Source: Gammaproteobacteria bacterium
Lineage (GTDB): Bacteria > Pseudomonadota > Gammaproteobacteria > JACCYU01
Length of the DNA: 63,242 bases
Assembly (NCBI GenBank): GCA_013695765.1
Contig: JACCZW010000053.1
Location: 1 to 63,242 of the forward strand
Reading direction: 5' to 3'
The notes below the pieces were generated by a model that was not told where the DNA came from, did no database searches, and saw nothing but the letters and a program-made list of their open reading frames with translations. Shown in pieces: positions 45,051 through 55,574 of the stretch. Numbering within the stretch: the stretch's first letter is position 1; every line of letters begins with the position of its first letter. Position numbers and translations under genes: made by a program.

Positions 45051-46164
45051 ATCGATTGGTCTCCAAAGGTTCTGATCGCTGCTTAGGCGACGCTGCCGCG
45101 AGCACGCGCAGGCGAGTTAAAACCGCCCGCGCGAAGTGAGCGTCGGGGAGCGCCGCAACCGGCAGATACCAGTAATGGGCCTGCGCGAACGCGCGACATT
45201 TGACCGCGTCCTTTTCCGTCATCACCAGCGCTTGTGCGTCACCGAAATCCAAATCCCGCGCCGTGAACGGATGATGATCGCGAAATACATGCGTTTGCAA
45301 CACCAGCCCGCCGGCTTTCAAGGTATCGAAAAAACGTGCCGGATTGCCAATCGCGGCGAGCGCATGCACTTGACAGCCACGCAGCGCTTCCAGCGGCTGG
45401 CGCAGATTTGCATCGGCAAGATTGACCAATTGCCCGGCCTCGAGCGTCATACGGTAGCGTGCGCTGGCGCGCACACCGGGGTTCTTTCGCGCAACTCCCG
45501 GGCGCATATCCCCAAGATGCGTATAACCGCGGCGGTCGTGCACGATCACGAGATCGACGTCGCGCAGACGCGACGGCGGCTCGCGCAACGGACCCGCCGG
45601 CAGACACCAGCGGTTGCCCAGGCCCTTGTCGCCATCGATCACGGCGATCTCCATGTCGCGCACGAGACCGTAATGCTGCAAACCGTCGTCGGCGATCAGC
45701 ACGTCGCAGTCGTATTCTTCCAGCAGCGCGCGGGCGGCCTCAAAGCGATCGGGCGCCACCGCGGTCGGGCAGTGACTGCGCGACGCGATAAGCACGGGCT
45801 CGTCACCGACCTGATGCGGGTCGCTGAGCGCGGTAACGATCCTCGGCCAATGGTCGGCGCGCCCCCCGTAGCCGAGGCTGATGATACCCGGCCTGTAGCC
45901 ATTGGCTTTCAGTAGTTCAGCAAGCCAGATGACCAGCGGGGTCTTGCCGGTGCCGCCCACGGTGATATTGCCGACGACCACGACCGGCACCGGCGGTCGC
46001 GGCAGGGTGTTTCGGCGACGCAGGTATTGCTCACGGCGCAGCCCCGCGATCATGCGAAACGTCCAGGCTAGCGGCAACAAGGAGATCGCAAGCGCATTGC
46101 GGGTCGCCCACAGGTGCTGAAGCGCGCTGACCCGGGCCTGGAAGCTACTGGATGAATCGCGCAT
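45043..46164 (-). CDS. lpxK: Tetraacyldisaccharide 4'-kinase
   Basis: Phosphorylates the lipid A precursor at the 4' position. 373 residues: N-terminal membrane-associated helix ([20 protein letters not shown]), Walker [41 protein letters not shown], and [12 protein letters not shown] ... [10 protein letters not shown], all family-specific. Coupled to msbA upstream (1-base overlap) and ycaR downstream. Confidence 0.95.
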   Translation of the reverse strand: MRDSSSSFQARVSALQHLWATRNALAISLLPLAWTFRMIAGLRREQYLRRRNTLPRPPVPVVVVGNITVGGTGKTPLVIWLAELLKANGYRPGIISLGYGGRADHWPRIVTALSDPHQVGDEPVLIASRSHCPTAVAPDRFEAARALLEEYDCDVLIADDGLQHYGLVRDMEIAVIDGDKGLGNRWCLPAGPLREPPSRLRDVDLVIVHDRRGYTHLGDMRPGVARKNPGVRASARYRMTLEAGQLVNLADANLRQPLEALRGCQVHALAAIGNPARFFDTLKAGGLVLQTHVFRDHHPFTARDLDFGDAQALVMTEKDAVKCRAFAQAHYWYLPVAALPDAHFARAVLTRLRVLAAASPKQRSEPLETNRYG

Positions 46165-47957
46165 TAACCCGGCGACGAGTTTGCGCTGGTCGGCGTCTGT
46201 ATCTTTCGAAACTGCGATCGGTGCAATCCGGTATAGATGCCGCCCTGCGCCAGCAACTGCGCATGCGTACCAGTTTCCGCGATGCGCCCCTCCTGCATCA
46301 CCACAATGCGATCGGCGTTCTCTACGGTGGACAGACGGTGCGCAATCACCAGGGTGGTACGGTTCTTCACCAGCGCCTCCAGCGCGGCCTGGATGTGCTG
46401 CTCCGCCTCGCTGTCCAGCGACGAGGTCGCCTCGTCCAGAATCAATACCGGCGCGTCTTTCAGCAGCGCGCGGGCGATCGCCAGCCGCTGCCGCTGCCCA
46501 CCCGACAGGAGGATGCCGTTCTCGCCGACCATGGTGTCCAAACCTTGCGGCAGACGGGTGATGAACTCCGTCGCGTGCGCGGCGATCGCCGCCTTTTCGA
46601 TCTGTACGCGGCTGGCGCCGCCCTGACGACCGTACGCGATGTTGGCCGCGATGGTGTCGTTGAACAACACCACTTCCTGGCTCACATAGGTAATCCGTTC
46701 CCGCAAATCGGCTAGCGCGTAGTCACGAATGCTTACCTCATCGAGCAACACCTGCCCGGCCTGCGGCTCGTAGAAGCGTGGCAACAGATTCACCAAGGTG
46801 GATTTGCCGCTGCCGGAACGCCCCACCAGAGCGACGGTTTCGCCGGGGTTGATTGTCAGCGAAATGTCCTTAAGCACCTGGCCCTTGGCCTGCTCGTAAC
46901 TGAAGATCACGTTGCGGTATTCGACCAGGCCACGGCGACTGGTCGGCGCTTGGGTCGGCCGGTCGTATTCTCGCTCGCTGTCGATCAGCTCGAAAATGCT
47001 TTCACCGGCGGCGATGCCCTGCTGCACGCGGGCGTTGATATTGGTGAGATTGCGCGCCGGCGTCAGCAGCAGGGTAACGGAGATAATGAACGAAACGAAA
47101 GTCCCGACCGTGATCTGCTCCAGCACCGGCGGCAACGTGGCGAGAAACACGATGGCCGTCAGCGCCAGCCCTACGACCAGTTGAATGAACGGCGTGCTGG
47201 CGGCCTCGGTGCGGGCCATCTTCATGTGCATTCTGCGGTTGTGCTCGTTCACGGCCTCGAAATGCTGCGTTTCGTAGGCATGTCCGCCAAAAATCTTGAC
47301 CACGCGATGGCCTTCGATCATCTCCTGCGCGACATGCGTCACGTCGCCCATGGAGCGTTGAATGTTGCCGCTGATCTTGCGGAACCGCTTGCTGGCGTAG
47401 ATGACCATCGCGGTGACAATCGGCGCGGCGATAAGAAAGCACAAAGTCAGCTCCACGCTCAAATAAAACATCCACAACACCAGGCCGATGATGGTCAGGG
47501 TGTCGCGTATCAGAATGGTCATACTGCGGCTTGCGGCGTCGGCCACCTGTTCGACGTTGTAAGTCAGCTTGGAGATGAGCTGGCCGGTCGAACTCGCATC
47601 GAAATACGTGACCGGCATATGCAGCAGTTGATGAAACATCTGCCCGCGCAGCACCTTGACGACGCAGCGCCCAACGTAGGACACGTAGTAGCTCGACAGA
47701 TACCCGCCGACCCCGCGCACCAGCAGGATGCCCGCCATCAGCGGCGGCAACCAGCGGATCATGTCGTGATCGCGGTCCACGAAGCTGCCATCCAGCAACG
47801 GTTTCATCAGCGCCGCGAAACCCGTGTCGGTGGCCGCGTACAAGACCATGCCCAGCACCGCGAACGCCATGCTGCGCCAGTAGGCCAGCGCATATCCCAG
47901 CAGCCGCCGGTATATGCCCACGCCGCCGCGGCCTGGTGTGACAGCGCTATCGTTCAT
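46164..47957 (-). CDS. msbA: Lipid A export ABC transporter MsbA
   Basis: Homodimeric flippase moving lipid A-core across the inner membrane. 597 residues: six-helix transmembrane domain (residues ~20-320; e.g. VELTLCFLIAAPIVTAMVIY), then the nucleotide-binding domain with Walker [21 protein letters not shown], signature ILLSGGQRQRLAIARALLKD and Walker B VLILDEATSSLDSEAEQH. Assignment as MsbA rather than another type-1 exporter rests on lpxK and kdsB next door. Overlaps exbD by 11 bases. Confidence 0.94.
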   Translation of the reverse strand: MNDSAVTPGRGGVGIYRRLLGYALAYWRSMAFAVLGMVLYAATDTGFAALMKPLLDGSFVDRDHDMIRWLPPLMAGILLVRGVGGYLSSYYVSYVGRCVVKVLRGQMFHQLLHMPVTYFDASSTGQLISKLTYNVEQVADAASRSMTILIRDTLTIIGLVLWMFYLSVELTLCFLIAAPIVTAMVIYASKRFRKISGNIQRSMGDVTHVAQEMIEGHRVVKIFGGHAYETQHFEAVNEHNRRMHMKMARTEAASTPFIQLVVGLALTAIVFLATLPPVLEQITVGTFVSFIISVTLLLTPARNLTNINARVQQGIAAGESIFELIDSEREYDRPTQAPTSRRGLVEYRNVIFSYEQAKGQVLKDISLTINPGETVALVGRSGSGKSTLVNLLPRFYEPQAGQVLLDEVSIRDYALADLRERITYVSQEVVLFNDTIAANIAYGRQGGASRVQIEKAAIAAHATEFITRLPQGLDTMVGENGILLSGGQRQRLAIARALLKDAPVLILDEATSSLDSEAEQHIQAALEALVKNRTTLVIAHRLSTVENADRIVVMQEGRIAETGTHAQLLAQGGIYTGLHRSQFRKIQTPTSANSSPG

Positions 47958-48363
47958 CGTGCGTGGTGGCGATCGACAGATGCGTCAAACCCAGTCTGGC
48001 GGCTACGTCCATGGCCGTGACGACGGCCTGATGGGGAGTGCGCCCATCGGCGTTCAAAATGATCGGGGTATCCGCACGCCCCTTCGATACGTCGTCAAGT
48101 GCCGTGCTCAGCGTTGCGGAGCGGTTATTGACGAGCGCCCGGCCATTGATGTAATAGCGCCCGGCGGAGTCGATGGCGAGTTCCAGCGGTTGCTGGCGCC
48201 GCGTCAAAGGCTCGGCGGTGGCGTTTGGCAACTCGATCTGCAATTCGGCGTGGCGTTCGAACGTCGTGGTCAGCACGAAAAAAATCAACAGCACGAATAC
48301 AACGTCGATCAGCGACGTCAGATTGAGCTCCAGCCGGTCGCCCCTACGGGCCTTGAACCTCAT
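47947..48363 (-). CDS. exbD: ExbD/TolR family biopolymer transport protein
   Basis: 138 residues: a short cytoplasmic N-terminus, one transmembrane helix carrying the conserved Asp (LNLTSLIDVVFVLLIFFVLT), then a periplasmic domain. It partners the ExbB-type protein encoded just upstream (4-base overlap) to convert the proton gradient into work at the outer membrane. A TonB gene is not in the window. The same exbB-exbD pair precedes msbA in other gammaproteobacteria. Confidence 0.93.
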   Translation of the reverse strand: MRFKARRGDRLELNLTSLIDVVFVLLIFFVLTTTFERHAELQIELPNATAEPLTRRQQPLELAIDSAGRYYINGRALVNNRSATLSTALDDVSKGRADTPIILNADGRTPHQAVVTAMDVAARLGLTHLSIATTHDER

Positions 48364-49007
48364 GCGGCGTCTCCCTGCAGGTGTGCCGGACGCGCGTTCT
48401 GCCGACGTTCGCCGCGCATGATTTCCATCAATTTAATCGTCTCGGCTTCCATGTTTATCACGAGATCATCGACCCGGCCGCGAAAATAGCGGTAAAAAAA
48501 CAAGGTGGGTATGGCAACCACGAGCCCGGCGACGGTAGTGATCAACGCCACCGAGATACCGCCCGCCATCTGCTGCGGATCGCCGATCCCCGCATCCGTG
48601 ATGGTGCCGAAGATCTGCATCATGCCGATCACGGTACCGAGCAGCCCGAGCAGCGGCGAGATCGTCGCGATCGTGCCTAACGTATTCAGGAAACGTTCCA
48701 GTTCGTGCGCCACGTGACGCCCGGTCTCCTCGACCGACTCCTTCATGATCTGCCGGTCTTCATTCGCGCTGCTCAGACCGGCCGCAAGAATACGACCCAG
48801 AGGCGAACTGTCGCGCAGTGCGGTGACGTGATTTTGAGTCAATTTACCTTGCTGGCGCAGCCGCCAGACTTGTTTGACCAGATCTTTAGGCATCACCCGC
48901 TGGCGTTGCAGACTCCAAAAACGCTCGCCAATGATCGCGAGCGCCAGGATCGAACACGCGATGCTGGGCACCATCACCCAGCCGCCGGCCTTGATGATCT
49001 CAAACAC
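48360..49007 (-). CDS. exbB: MotA/TolQ/ExbB proton channel family protein
   Basis: 215 residues with three transmembrane helices: an N-terminal helix (GGWVMVPSIACSILALAIIG), then two in the C-terminal half (TIATISPLLGLLGTVIGMMQ and GGISVALITTVAGLVVAIPT). The Pro/Gly-rich pattern of helices 2 and 3 is the ExbB/TolQ signature. Forms the stator channel with the adjacent ExbD. First of the msbA-lpxK operon genes; comEC ends 96 bases upstream. Confidence 0.93.
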   Translation of the reverse strand: MFEIIKAGGWVMVPSIACSILALAIIGERFWSLQRQRVMPKDLVKQVWRLRQQGKLTQNHVTALRDSSPLGRILAAGLSSANEDRQIMKESVEETGRHVAHELERFLNTLGTIATISPLLGLLGTVIGMMQIFGTITDAGIGDPQQMAGGISVALITTVAGLVVAIPTLFFYRYFRGRVDDLVINMEAETIKLMEIMRGERRQNARPAHLQGDAA

Positions 49008-49103
49008 GGCAAAAACCCTTGTTTAGTGGCCGTTAAAAGGGGGCAATCATACCCGATTTCCTCCGGAGGCTGTATGTTCGCCCACCGTAGCGCCGTCCAT
49101 TTT

Positions 49104-51434
49104 CTAAGGGTAGGCTGTCCAGAAATGACGCGCGGATTGGCGATAGCGTTCGCGCAGGATAACGCCGGCTATGGGATGCACCGTCACCGTCAGCGCGCCG
49201 GTGCCGGCGGTATCTTCAACAGAGATCGATCGTCTGCGATAACGGGCCAGCACCGCCTGCGCGGGAAAACCCCACTGGTTCCCGTAGGCGGTGGAGACCA
49301 GCGCCAGCTCAGGGTCGACCGCCTCGATAAATTTCGCGCTGGACGACGTTGCGCTGCCGTGGTGCGGGATCACCAGCACGTCGCTTGCCAGCGGCCCGAC
49401 GTGCGCGCGCACCAAAGCGCGTTCAGCATCCGCCTCGATATCGCCGGGCAGCAACACCGCACCGCCGGCGCTGGCAACGCGCAGTACGCAGGAACGGTTG
49501 TTGCTGGACGCCCAAGGTTGGACCGGGGATGGTTTAATCGAAGATGGATCGACTGACGGTGGATGCAGGATTTCGAATCTCACGCCATCACTGCGCCAAC
49601 GTTGACCGGCGTGACAGCGCGTGGCGCGCACTGGAGCAAATTGTCGCGGCGCGCTGGTCAGGAGCTTTGTCACCGGGAACGCCGCCAGCACCGCTGCCGT
49701 GCCGCCGCTATGATCGTTGTCGCCATGACTGATCACCAGGATGTCGATGCGCTCAATGCCGCGCCGGCGCAGGTACGGAATGACGGCCGCGTCGCCGGCG
49801 TTGAAATAGTCACTGAAACGCGGACCCGTGTCGTAAACCAGCACGTGCCGGCGGGTTTCGATCACCGCGGCGAGACCCTGACCGACATCCAGCAAAGTGA
49901 TCGTATAAGCGCCGGGCGCAGGCCGCGCCGGCACCACCATCGCCATCGGCAGCAGCAACAACAGTCCCAGCCAGCGCGCCGGCCAGCCACGCGGCGCGAG
50001 CAGCCAGATCATACCTATCGCCGCGGGCAACAAGGTCCAGCCAACGGGCGCCTGATGCCACTGCGCGAACGGCAGCGCTGCCAGCAGTTCCAACACTTCC
50101 CACAACAGGTCCACTCCGTAATCCGCAGCGTTCAGCAGAAAGCCTGCGAGTCCGGGCGCAACCGGCAACAACGAAACGGCGACCAGGACCAGTGGGCCGA
50201 TGACCAGCCCTATCCACGGCACCGCCACCAGGTTCGCAAAAAAGGATATCAGCGGCGCGCGTTGAAAGAAAAACAAGGTCAGCGGCGCAAGCCCAACGGT
50301 TAACGCGCCTTGCAGGCGCCCGCTTTGCCGCCAGTGGCTCTGTGACGGCGGCCTGCCACGCAGGCTGTAAACGATGATCCCCACCGCGGCGAACGACAGC
50401 CAGAAACCCGCCGAGAGCACGGCGGTCGAACTCCATACCAGGACTGCGATCAACGCGACTGCCAGGGTGTGACCCGGCCGGCTGGTGCGGTCGAGGATCA
50501 GCGCGCCCATGACCACGGCAAGCATGATGACCGCGCGTTGCGTGGGAATAGAAAAGCCGGCCAGCAGCGCATAACCGAAGCCCGCGATCAGGGCCACAAT
50601 CGAGGCCGCCCGCGCCGATGGCACACGCAGACAAAGCCACGCGCTCAGCCGCCAGAGATACAGCGTCAGGAAGTAAGTCATGCCGGCGACCAGACTGATG
50701 TTCATGCCCGAGATGGCAAGCAGATGACTGGTGCCGGTATCCAGCAGCAGTTGCCATCGTTCCGGGGTCATGGCGCCGCGATCGCCGATTGCAAGCGCCG
50801 TGATGACACCGGTGTTGGCGCTATCGCCAAGGCGCCGCGCGATTGCGTCGGCCACGGCCTGGCGCAGCCGTCCAACCGGGCGCTCCATAAATCCGCTATG
50901 TAGAAGCTGCGCACGCGGCTCGTCACGAACGTAACCGGTGGCGCCGATGCCCTGGCTGTATAACCAGCCCTCGTAGTCGAAACCACCCGGATTCATGAAG
51001 CCCCTGGGCCGTTTCAGGCGCACCGTGAGCGTCCAGCGCTGACCGAGCTTCAGTGCGGGGTCGTCGTCGTACCAGCTCAGCCGTGCGCGTTCCGGCACCG
51101 AACGGCCGGCGACGGTGCGTGTATGCACTTGCTCGATATCGAACAAGAAGCGCGTGGCAGGTTCGCGCGGCTCCGGGATCGAAGCAATCACACCGGTGAC
51201 CACCAGGTCATCGCCCTCAAGCGCCGGGTGCAGACCCGGATACAACGCTGCGTGCGCCTGAGAAAGCGCCCACAAAAATCCGCACGCGATAGCCAACGGA
51301 CAACGGAAGCGTTTGTAACCAACGACCAGCGGAACCAGGACGACCAGCAGCCAGACGAACGCCACCGGCGGCAGGACCGCAAGCTGATGCAACAGCATTG
51401 CGCCCGTCAGCAAGCCCAGTGCGATAATGATCAT
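49104..51434 (-). CDS. comEC: DNA internalization competence protein ComEC/Rec2
   Basis: Inner-membrane channel for single-stranded DNA during natural transformation. 776 residues: N-terminal hydrophobic helices and a DUF4131/OB-type domain, the central Competence domain with many membrane helices (LLAISGMNISLVAGMTYFLT is the family signature), and a C-terminal metallo-beta-lactamase-like domain with VISHGDNDHSGGTAAVLAAF. Full length, so competence is plausible, but no other com genes are in the window; pilZ links to type IV pili, often used in DNA uptake. Confidence 0.94.
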   Translation of the reverse strand: MIIIALGLLTGAMLLHQLAVLPPVAFVWLLVVLVPLVVGYKRFRCPLAIACGFLWALSQAHAALYPGLHPALEGDDLVVTGVIASIPEPREPATRFLFDIEQVHTRTVAGRSVPERARLSWYDDDPALKLGQRWTLTVRLKRPRGFMNPGGFDYEGWLYSQGIGATGYVRDEPRAQLLHSGFMERPVGRLRQAVADAIARRLGDSANTGVITALAIGDRGAMTPERWQLLLDTGTSHLLAISGMNISLVAGMTYFLTLYLWRLSAWLCLRVPSARAASIVALIAGFGYALLAGFSIPTQRAVIMLAVVMGALILDRTSRPGHTLAVALIAVLVWSSTAVLSAGFWLSFAAVGIIVYSLRGRPPSQSHWRQSGRLQGALTVGLAPLTLFFFQRAPLISFFANLVAVPWIGLVIGPLVLVAVSLLPVAPGLAGFLLNAADYGVDLLWEVLELLAALPFAQWHQAPVGWTLLPAAIGMIWLLAPRGWPARWLGLLLLLPMAMVVPARPAPGAYTITLLDVGQGLAAVIETRRHVLVYDTGPRFSDYFNAGDAAVIPYLRRRGIERIDILVISHGDNDHSGGTAAVLAAFPVTKLLTSAPRQFAPVRATRCHAGQRWRSDGVRFEILHPPSVDPSSIKPSPVQPWASSNNRSCVLRVASAGGAVLLPGDIEADAERALVRAHVGPLASDVLVIPHHGSATSSSAKFIEAVDPELALVSTAYGNQWGFPAQAVLARYRRRSISVEDTAGTGALTVTVHPIAGVILRERYRQSARHFWTAYP

Positions 51435-51526
51435 TTCAGGGCGCTTGTCTGCGTGCGTGTGGCCGCTATTTTTATCGTGCGATCAGAGGAATAACCGCTG
51501 TTTGTTAATGCGGACTATCGTCCCTG

Positions 51527-52231
51527 CTATGGCGGACGCAGCCCCCCATCCTCCAAGGTATAAACCGTGTCCATCCGTGCGGCCAGCGCTATGTCGTGGG
51601 TGACGATCACCAGGCTGGTGCGAAACTCGTCGTTCAGAGCGATCATCAGTCGATGAACCTGCTCGGCGTTGTCGCGATCGAGATTGCCGGTCGGTTCGTC
51701 CGCGAGCACCGCTTGGGGCTCGGTGATCAGCGCGCGGCCAATCGCCACCCGCTGGCGCTCGCCGCCGGACAGCTCGCCGGGCTTATGATGCAGGCGCGCG
51801 CTCAAACCCACTCTTTTGAGCAAATCCCCGGCGATTTTCATCGCGGCGTGTGGTCTTTGGCCGCGGATGACCAGCGGCATGGCGACATTTTCCAGCGCCG
51901 TGAATTCCGGCAACAGATGATGGAACTGGTAGATAAACCCGAGCGCGCGGTTGCGCAACCGCCCGCGGCTGGCGTCGCTTAAGCTACTCATCTTTTCGCC
52001 AGCGATTATGACCTCGCCATCACTGGGCGTATCGAGCCCGCCCAGCAGATGCAACAGCGTGCTTTTGCCACTGCCCGAGGCGCCGACGATGGCGATTTTC
52101 TCGGCCGCATTGACGCGCAGATTCACATCTTTGAGCACATCCACCCGCGTTGCGGTGTCGGCATACGACTTGGCCAGGTGCCGGCACTCGATCACCGGTC
52201 GCGCCGAGTCCGCACGCTTCATCGCCGTCAT
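51527..52231 (-). CDS. lolD: Lipoprotein-releasing system ATP-binding protein LolD
   Basis: ATPase that powers release of outer-membrane lipoproteins from the inner membrane to LolA. 234 residues: Walker [21 protein letters not shown], signature [17 protein letters not shown], Walker [13 protein letters not shown]. The LolD-type [20 protein letters not shown] supports Lol rather than MacB or FtsE. Overlaps the permease gene upstream by 4 bases. Confidence 0.95.
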   Translation of the reverse strand: MTAMKRADSARPVIECRHLAKSYADTATRVDVLKDVNLRVNAAEKIAIVGASGSGKSTLLHLLGGLDTPSDGEVIIAGEKMSSLSDASRGRLRNRALGFIYQFHHLLPEFTALENVAMPLVIRGQRPHAAMKIAGDLLKRVGLSARLHHKPGELSGGERQRVAIGRALITEPQAVLADEPTGNLDRDNAEQVHRLMIALNDEFRTSLVIVTHDIALAARMDTVYTLEDGGLRPP

Positions 52232-53478
52232 TCGTAATGCAGGGCGGCCGCCGGTTGGGTGCGGGCGGCGCGCCAGGCGGGATAGATCGTTGCGATTACA
52301 GACAGGACAAAGGCCGCGACCGAGATGCGCAGCACATCAGGAAACTGAACGTCCGACGGCAACTCGCTGATGTAATAGACATCGGGTGCCAGAAACTGCA
52401 TATCCAGCAACTGCTCCAGCCAGCCGACCAGCGACTCCAGATTGAGCGCAAGACTGGTGCCGCCCAGCACACCCAGCCCGGTGCCGACCAGCCCGATAAT
52501 CGTCCCCTGAATGATAAAGATCGCCATAACCTGGCGCGGCGTGATGCCCAATGTTCTCAATATTGCGATATCGGCCCGCTTGTCGGTCACCAGCATCACC
52601 AGGGTCGAGACGATATTGAACGCCGCCACGGCCACGATCAGCAGCATGATGATGAACATGATGGTTTTTTCCATCTGCACGGCGCGAAAGAAATTCACGT
52701 GCTCGCGCGTCCAGTCCGAGACCCAGTAGGCGCCGCCGAGGTTCTGCGCCAATTCGCGATTGACCGCGGGCGCGCGAAACAGATCCTTGAGCTTCAACCG
52801 TAAACCGCTCACCGCACCGTCCGGTAAATCGAACAAGGTGGCCGCGTCCGCGATATGAATGAACGCAGCCGAACTATCGTATTCCTGCATACCGACTTCA
52901 AAGATGCCGGTGACGGTGAAACGCCGCAAGCGAGGCAGAATGCCGGCCGGCGTGACGGAGGCTTCCGGCGTCACCACCGTGACCTTGCCGCCTGGGTCCG
53001 CGCCGAGAATCGCGGCCAGCTCGCGGCCCAGCACGATGCCGTACTCGCCCGCCTTAAGATCCGCAAGCTCGCCGTACTTCATGTGCTCGCCTACTTCTGA
53101 AACATCGGGCTCTTCCGCGGGCAGCACCCCGCGCAGCAGCGCGCCGCTCACCTGCTGACCGTTCACCAGCATCGCCTGACCCTCGACGTACGGCGCGTCG
53201 CCTGCGACTTCCGTCTGGCCGGCCACGCGTTTCTCCAACGTGCGCCAGTCTTTCAACTGACCATTAAAGCCCGTGATGGTGGCGTGCGAGGCCATGCCGA
53301 GAATGCGGTCACGCACCTCGGTCTGAAAGCCGTTCATGACCGACAGCACGGTGATCATGACGATAATCCCCAACGCCACGCCGAGCATCGACACGAGCGA
53401 AATGAAGGAAATGAAATGATTGCGGCGTTTGGCGCGCGTGTAGCGCAGCCCGATATACAATTCCAAGGGTCGAAACAT
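52228..53478 (-). CDS. lolC: Lipoprotein-releasing system transmembrane protein (LolC/LolE family)
   Basis: 416 residues with the FtsX-like fold: four membrane helices (about 25-50, 270-295, 315-345, 375-400) and a large periplasmic domain. The N-terminus [20 protein letters not shown] and [20 protein letters not shown] is typical of LolC/E. Normally lolC-lolD-lolE occur together with two different permeases; here only one is present beside lolD. It could be LolC with LolE elsewhere, or a homodimeric LolF-type permease. Confidence 0.92.
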   Translation of the reverse strand: MFRPLELYIGLRYTRAKRRNHFISFISLVSMLGVALGIIVMITVLSVMNGFQTEVRDRILGMASHATITGFNGQLKDWRTLEKRVAGQTEVAGDAPYVEGQAMLVNGQQVSGALLRGVLPAEEPDVSEVGEHMKYGELADLKAGEYGIVLGRELAAILGADPGGKVTVVTPEASVTPAGILPRLRRFTVTGIFEVGMQEYDSSAAFIHIADAATLFDLPDGAVSGLRLKLKDLFRAPAVNRELAQNLGGAYWVSDWTREHVNFFRAVQMEKTIMFIIMLLIVAVAAFNIVSTLVMLVTDKRADIAILRTLGITPRQVMAIFIIQGTIIGLVGTGLGVLGGTSLALNLESLVGWLEQLLDMQFLAPDVYYISELPSDVQFPDVLRISVAAFVLSVIATIYPAWRAARTQPAAALHYE

Positions 53479-53632
53479 GGCGACGAATTAAAACATAGTT
53501 GCGCCGGACAGGTGCATAAATCCGATGAGCGCGGACGCGCCGCGGGTATCGCGCTGGCGAGCGGGGCCACGTTACGCTGTTTTCGGTGTAACGATTTCAA
53601 TGAACCAATCGGCACTGAACAAAATGTAGACT

Positions 53633-54733
53633 ATGCCATTGATGCAACACATCCAGCGTTTACCGGCCGAGTGGGCGCCGCAATCCGGCGTCATGCTGGC
53701 GTGGCCGCACGAGGAAACGGACTGGGCAGAGACCCTGGCCGCGGTCGAACCTACTTATGTTGAGATCGCGCGCCAGATCGCGCGGCGCGAACTCGTCATG
53801 ATCGTCTGCGCCGACGATACGCATCTGCGCCGCGTCTATAGGCGACTGGGAGCGGAAGCTGTCGATCTCGCGGCCGTGCGTTTAACCGTGGCGCCTGTCA
53901 ATGACACATGGATCCGGGATTATGGCCCGCTCACGGTCTCCAGCAACGACGCGCCGCGACTGCTGGACTTCCGCTTCAACGCCTGGGGCGGAAAATATCC
54001 GGCATCGCGGGACGACGCGCTGACCTGCGCTCTGCATGGCAAAGGCGCGTTCGGCGATATCGTGCTGGAGCGGCTTTCCCTCGTGCTGGAGGGCGGCAGC
54101 ATCGACGTCGACGGCGAAGGCTGCATGCTCACCACTCGCGCGTGCCTGCTGTCGCCGACCCGCAATCCAGACTTTAGTCAATCCGCGCTGGAGGCGCGCT
54201 TCAACGAACAGCTTGGCATCGAACAGGTCTTGTGGCTGACGCACGGTCAGCTTGCGGGAGACGATACCGACAGCCATATCGACATGCTGGCGCGTTTTTG
54301 CGATCCGGCGACTATCGCATACACCGCCTGCGACGACCCGAACGACCCGCATTACGCGCCGCTCAAGGCGATGGCGGTCGAGCTGGCAGCGTTCCGCACG
54401 TTTGAGAAACAGCCCTATCGACTCATTCCCCTGCCCTTGCCCGCGCCGATTATTAGCGCCGACGGCCAGCGGCTCCCCGCCAGCTACAGCAATTTCCTGA
54501 TTATCAATGACGCGGTGCTGCTGCCGATCTACGACGATCCCGCCGACGAGATCGCGCGGCAGCGGCTCGCTGCGGCCTTTCCGACACGCGAGATCGTTTG
54601 TATTGATTGCACCGCGCTCATCCAGCAGTATGGCAGCCTTCATTGCATGACCATGCAATTGCCGGCTAGTGTTCACTTGAGATCAGACGAGAGCGATGCG
54701 AGCGGGACTGGTACAACACGCCAACGCCCATGA
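53633..54733 (+). CDS. aguA: Agmatine deiminase
   Basis: Hydrolyses agmatine to N-carbamoylputrescine and ammonia. 366 residues, pentein fold: PAEWAPQSGVMLAWPHEETD, NDTWIRDYGPL (D96), EGGSIDVDGEGCMLTTRACL (E153), TDSHIDMLARF (H216), PASYSNFLIIND, and the nucleophile Cys C338 in YGSLHCMTMQLP, where most family members have GGGNIHC. It overlaps the next gene, which consumes its product, by 38 bases; together they form the plant-like agmatine to putrescine route. Confidence 0.92.
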   Translation: MPLMQHIQRLPAEWAPQSGVMLAWPHEETDWAETLAAVEPTYVEIARQIARRELVMIVCADDTHLRRVYRRLGAEAVDLAAVRLTVAPVNDTWIRDYGPLTVSSNDAPRLLDFRFNAWGGKYPASRDDALTCALHGKGAFGDIVLERLSLVLEGGSIDVDGEGCMLTTRACLLSPTRNPDFSQSALEARFNEQLGIEQVLWLTHGQLAGDDTDSHIDMLARFCDPATIAYTACDDPNDPHYAPLKAMAVELAAFRTFEKQPYRLIPLPLPAPIISADGQRLPASYSNFLIINDAVLLPIYDDPADEIARQRLAAAFPTREIVCIDCTALIQQYGSLHCMTMQLPASVHLRSDESDASGTGTTRQRP

Positions 54734-55574
54734 CTACGGGCAAAACCTCAACGCCACTATAAGCGGCATCGAGCAGGCGGCGCGCGAGGGCGCGCAATTA
54801 GTGCTGTTGCAGGAACTTCATACTAGCCTTTACTTCTGCAACACCGAAGACTCGGCGAAATTCGAACTGGCCGAACCCGTCCCCGGCCCCACCACCGAAA
54901 AACTGTCCACCACGGCCCGCGCGCTGGGCGTAATAATCGTAGGCTCGGTGTTCGAGCGGCGCGCCGCCGGCATTTATCACAACACGGCGGTCGTAATCGA
55001 GTCCGATGGCCACATCGCCGGCATCTACCGCAAGATGCACATCCCGGACGATCCCGGCTATTACGAGAAATACTATTTCACGCCGGGCGATCTGGGCTTC
55101 ACCCCGATCGACACCTCGCTAGCCCGCCTGGGCGTGCTGGTGTGCTGGGATCAATGGTTCCCGGAAGCGGCGCGCCTGATGGCGCTGGCCGGTGCGGAAT
55201 TGCTGCTCTACCCCAGTGCGATCGGCTGGGATTTCAACGACACCGAAGACGAGCGCGCGCGCCAGTTCGATGCCTGGCGCACCATCCAGCGCGCGCACGC
55301 GATCGCGAACGGCCTGCCGTTGTTGTGCTGCAACCGAGTCGGGCTGGAACGCGACCCGTCCGGCGCCGGTCTCGACAGCGGGTTCTGGGGCGGCAGCTTT
55401 GCCTGCGGGCCGCAGGGCGAACTGCTGGCGCAGGCGCCGCACGATGTGGAATCGGTGCTGGTGGTCGACATCGACCTGACGCGCACCACCACGGTTCGGC
55501 ACGCATGGCCTTATTTGCGGGATCGTCGCATTGATGCGTACGAGGACATTACCCGCCGTTATAGAGATCCTTGA
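54696..55574 (+). CDS. aguB: N-carbamoylputrescine amidase
   Basis: Nitrilase-superfamily enzyme releasing putrescine, CO2 and ammonia from N-carbamoylputrescine. 292 residues with the Glu-Lys-Cys triad: E40 in LVLLQELHTSLYFC, K113 in IYRKMHIPDDPGYYEKYYFT, C150 in VLVCWDQWFPEAARLMAL. The YYEKYYFTPGDLGF stretch is characteristic of this amidase rather than of other nitrilases. Translationally coupled to aguA. No arginine decarboxylase is nearby. Confidence 0.95.
   Translation: MRAGLVQHANAHDYGQNLNATISGIEQAAREGAQLVLLQELHTSLYFCNTEDSAKFELAEPVPGPTTEKLSTTARALGVIIVGSVFERRAAGIYHNTAVVIESDGHIAGIYRKMHIPDDPGYYEKYYFTPGDLGFTPIDTSLARLGVLVCWDQWFPEAARLMALAGAELLLYPSAIGWDFNDTEDERARQFDAWRTIQRAHAIANGLPLLCCNRVGLERDPSGAGLDSGFWGGSFACGPQGELLAQAPHDVESVLVVDIDLTRTTTVRHAWPYLRDRRIDAYEDITRRYRDP

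Noticed and set aside
46950-48020. 356-codon open frame antisense to msbA and exbD
   Set aside because: Low-complexity His/Gln/Arg-rich shadow of two certain genes.
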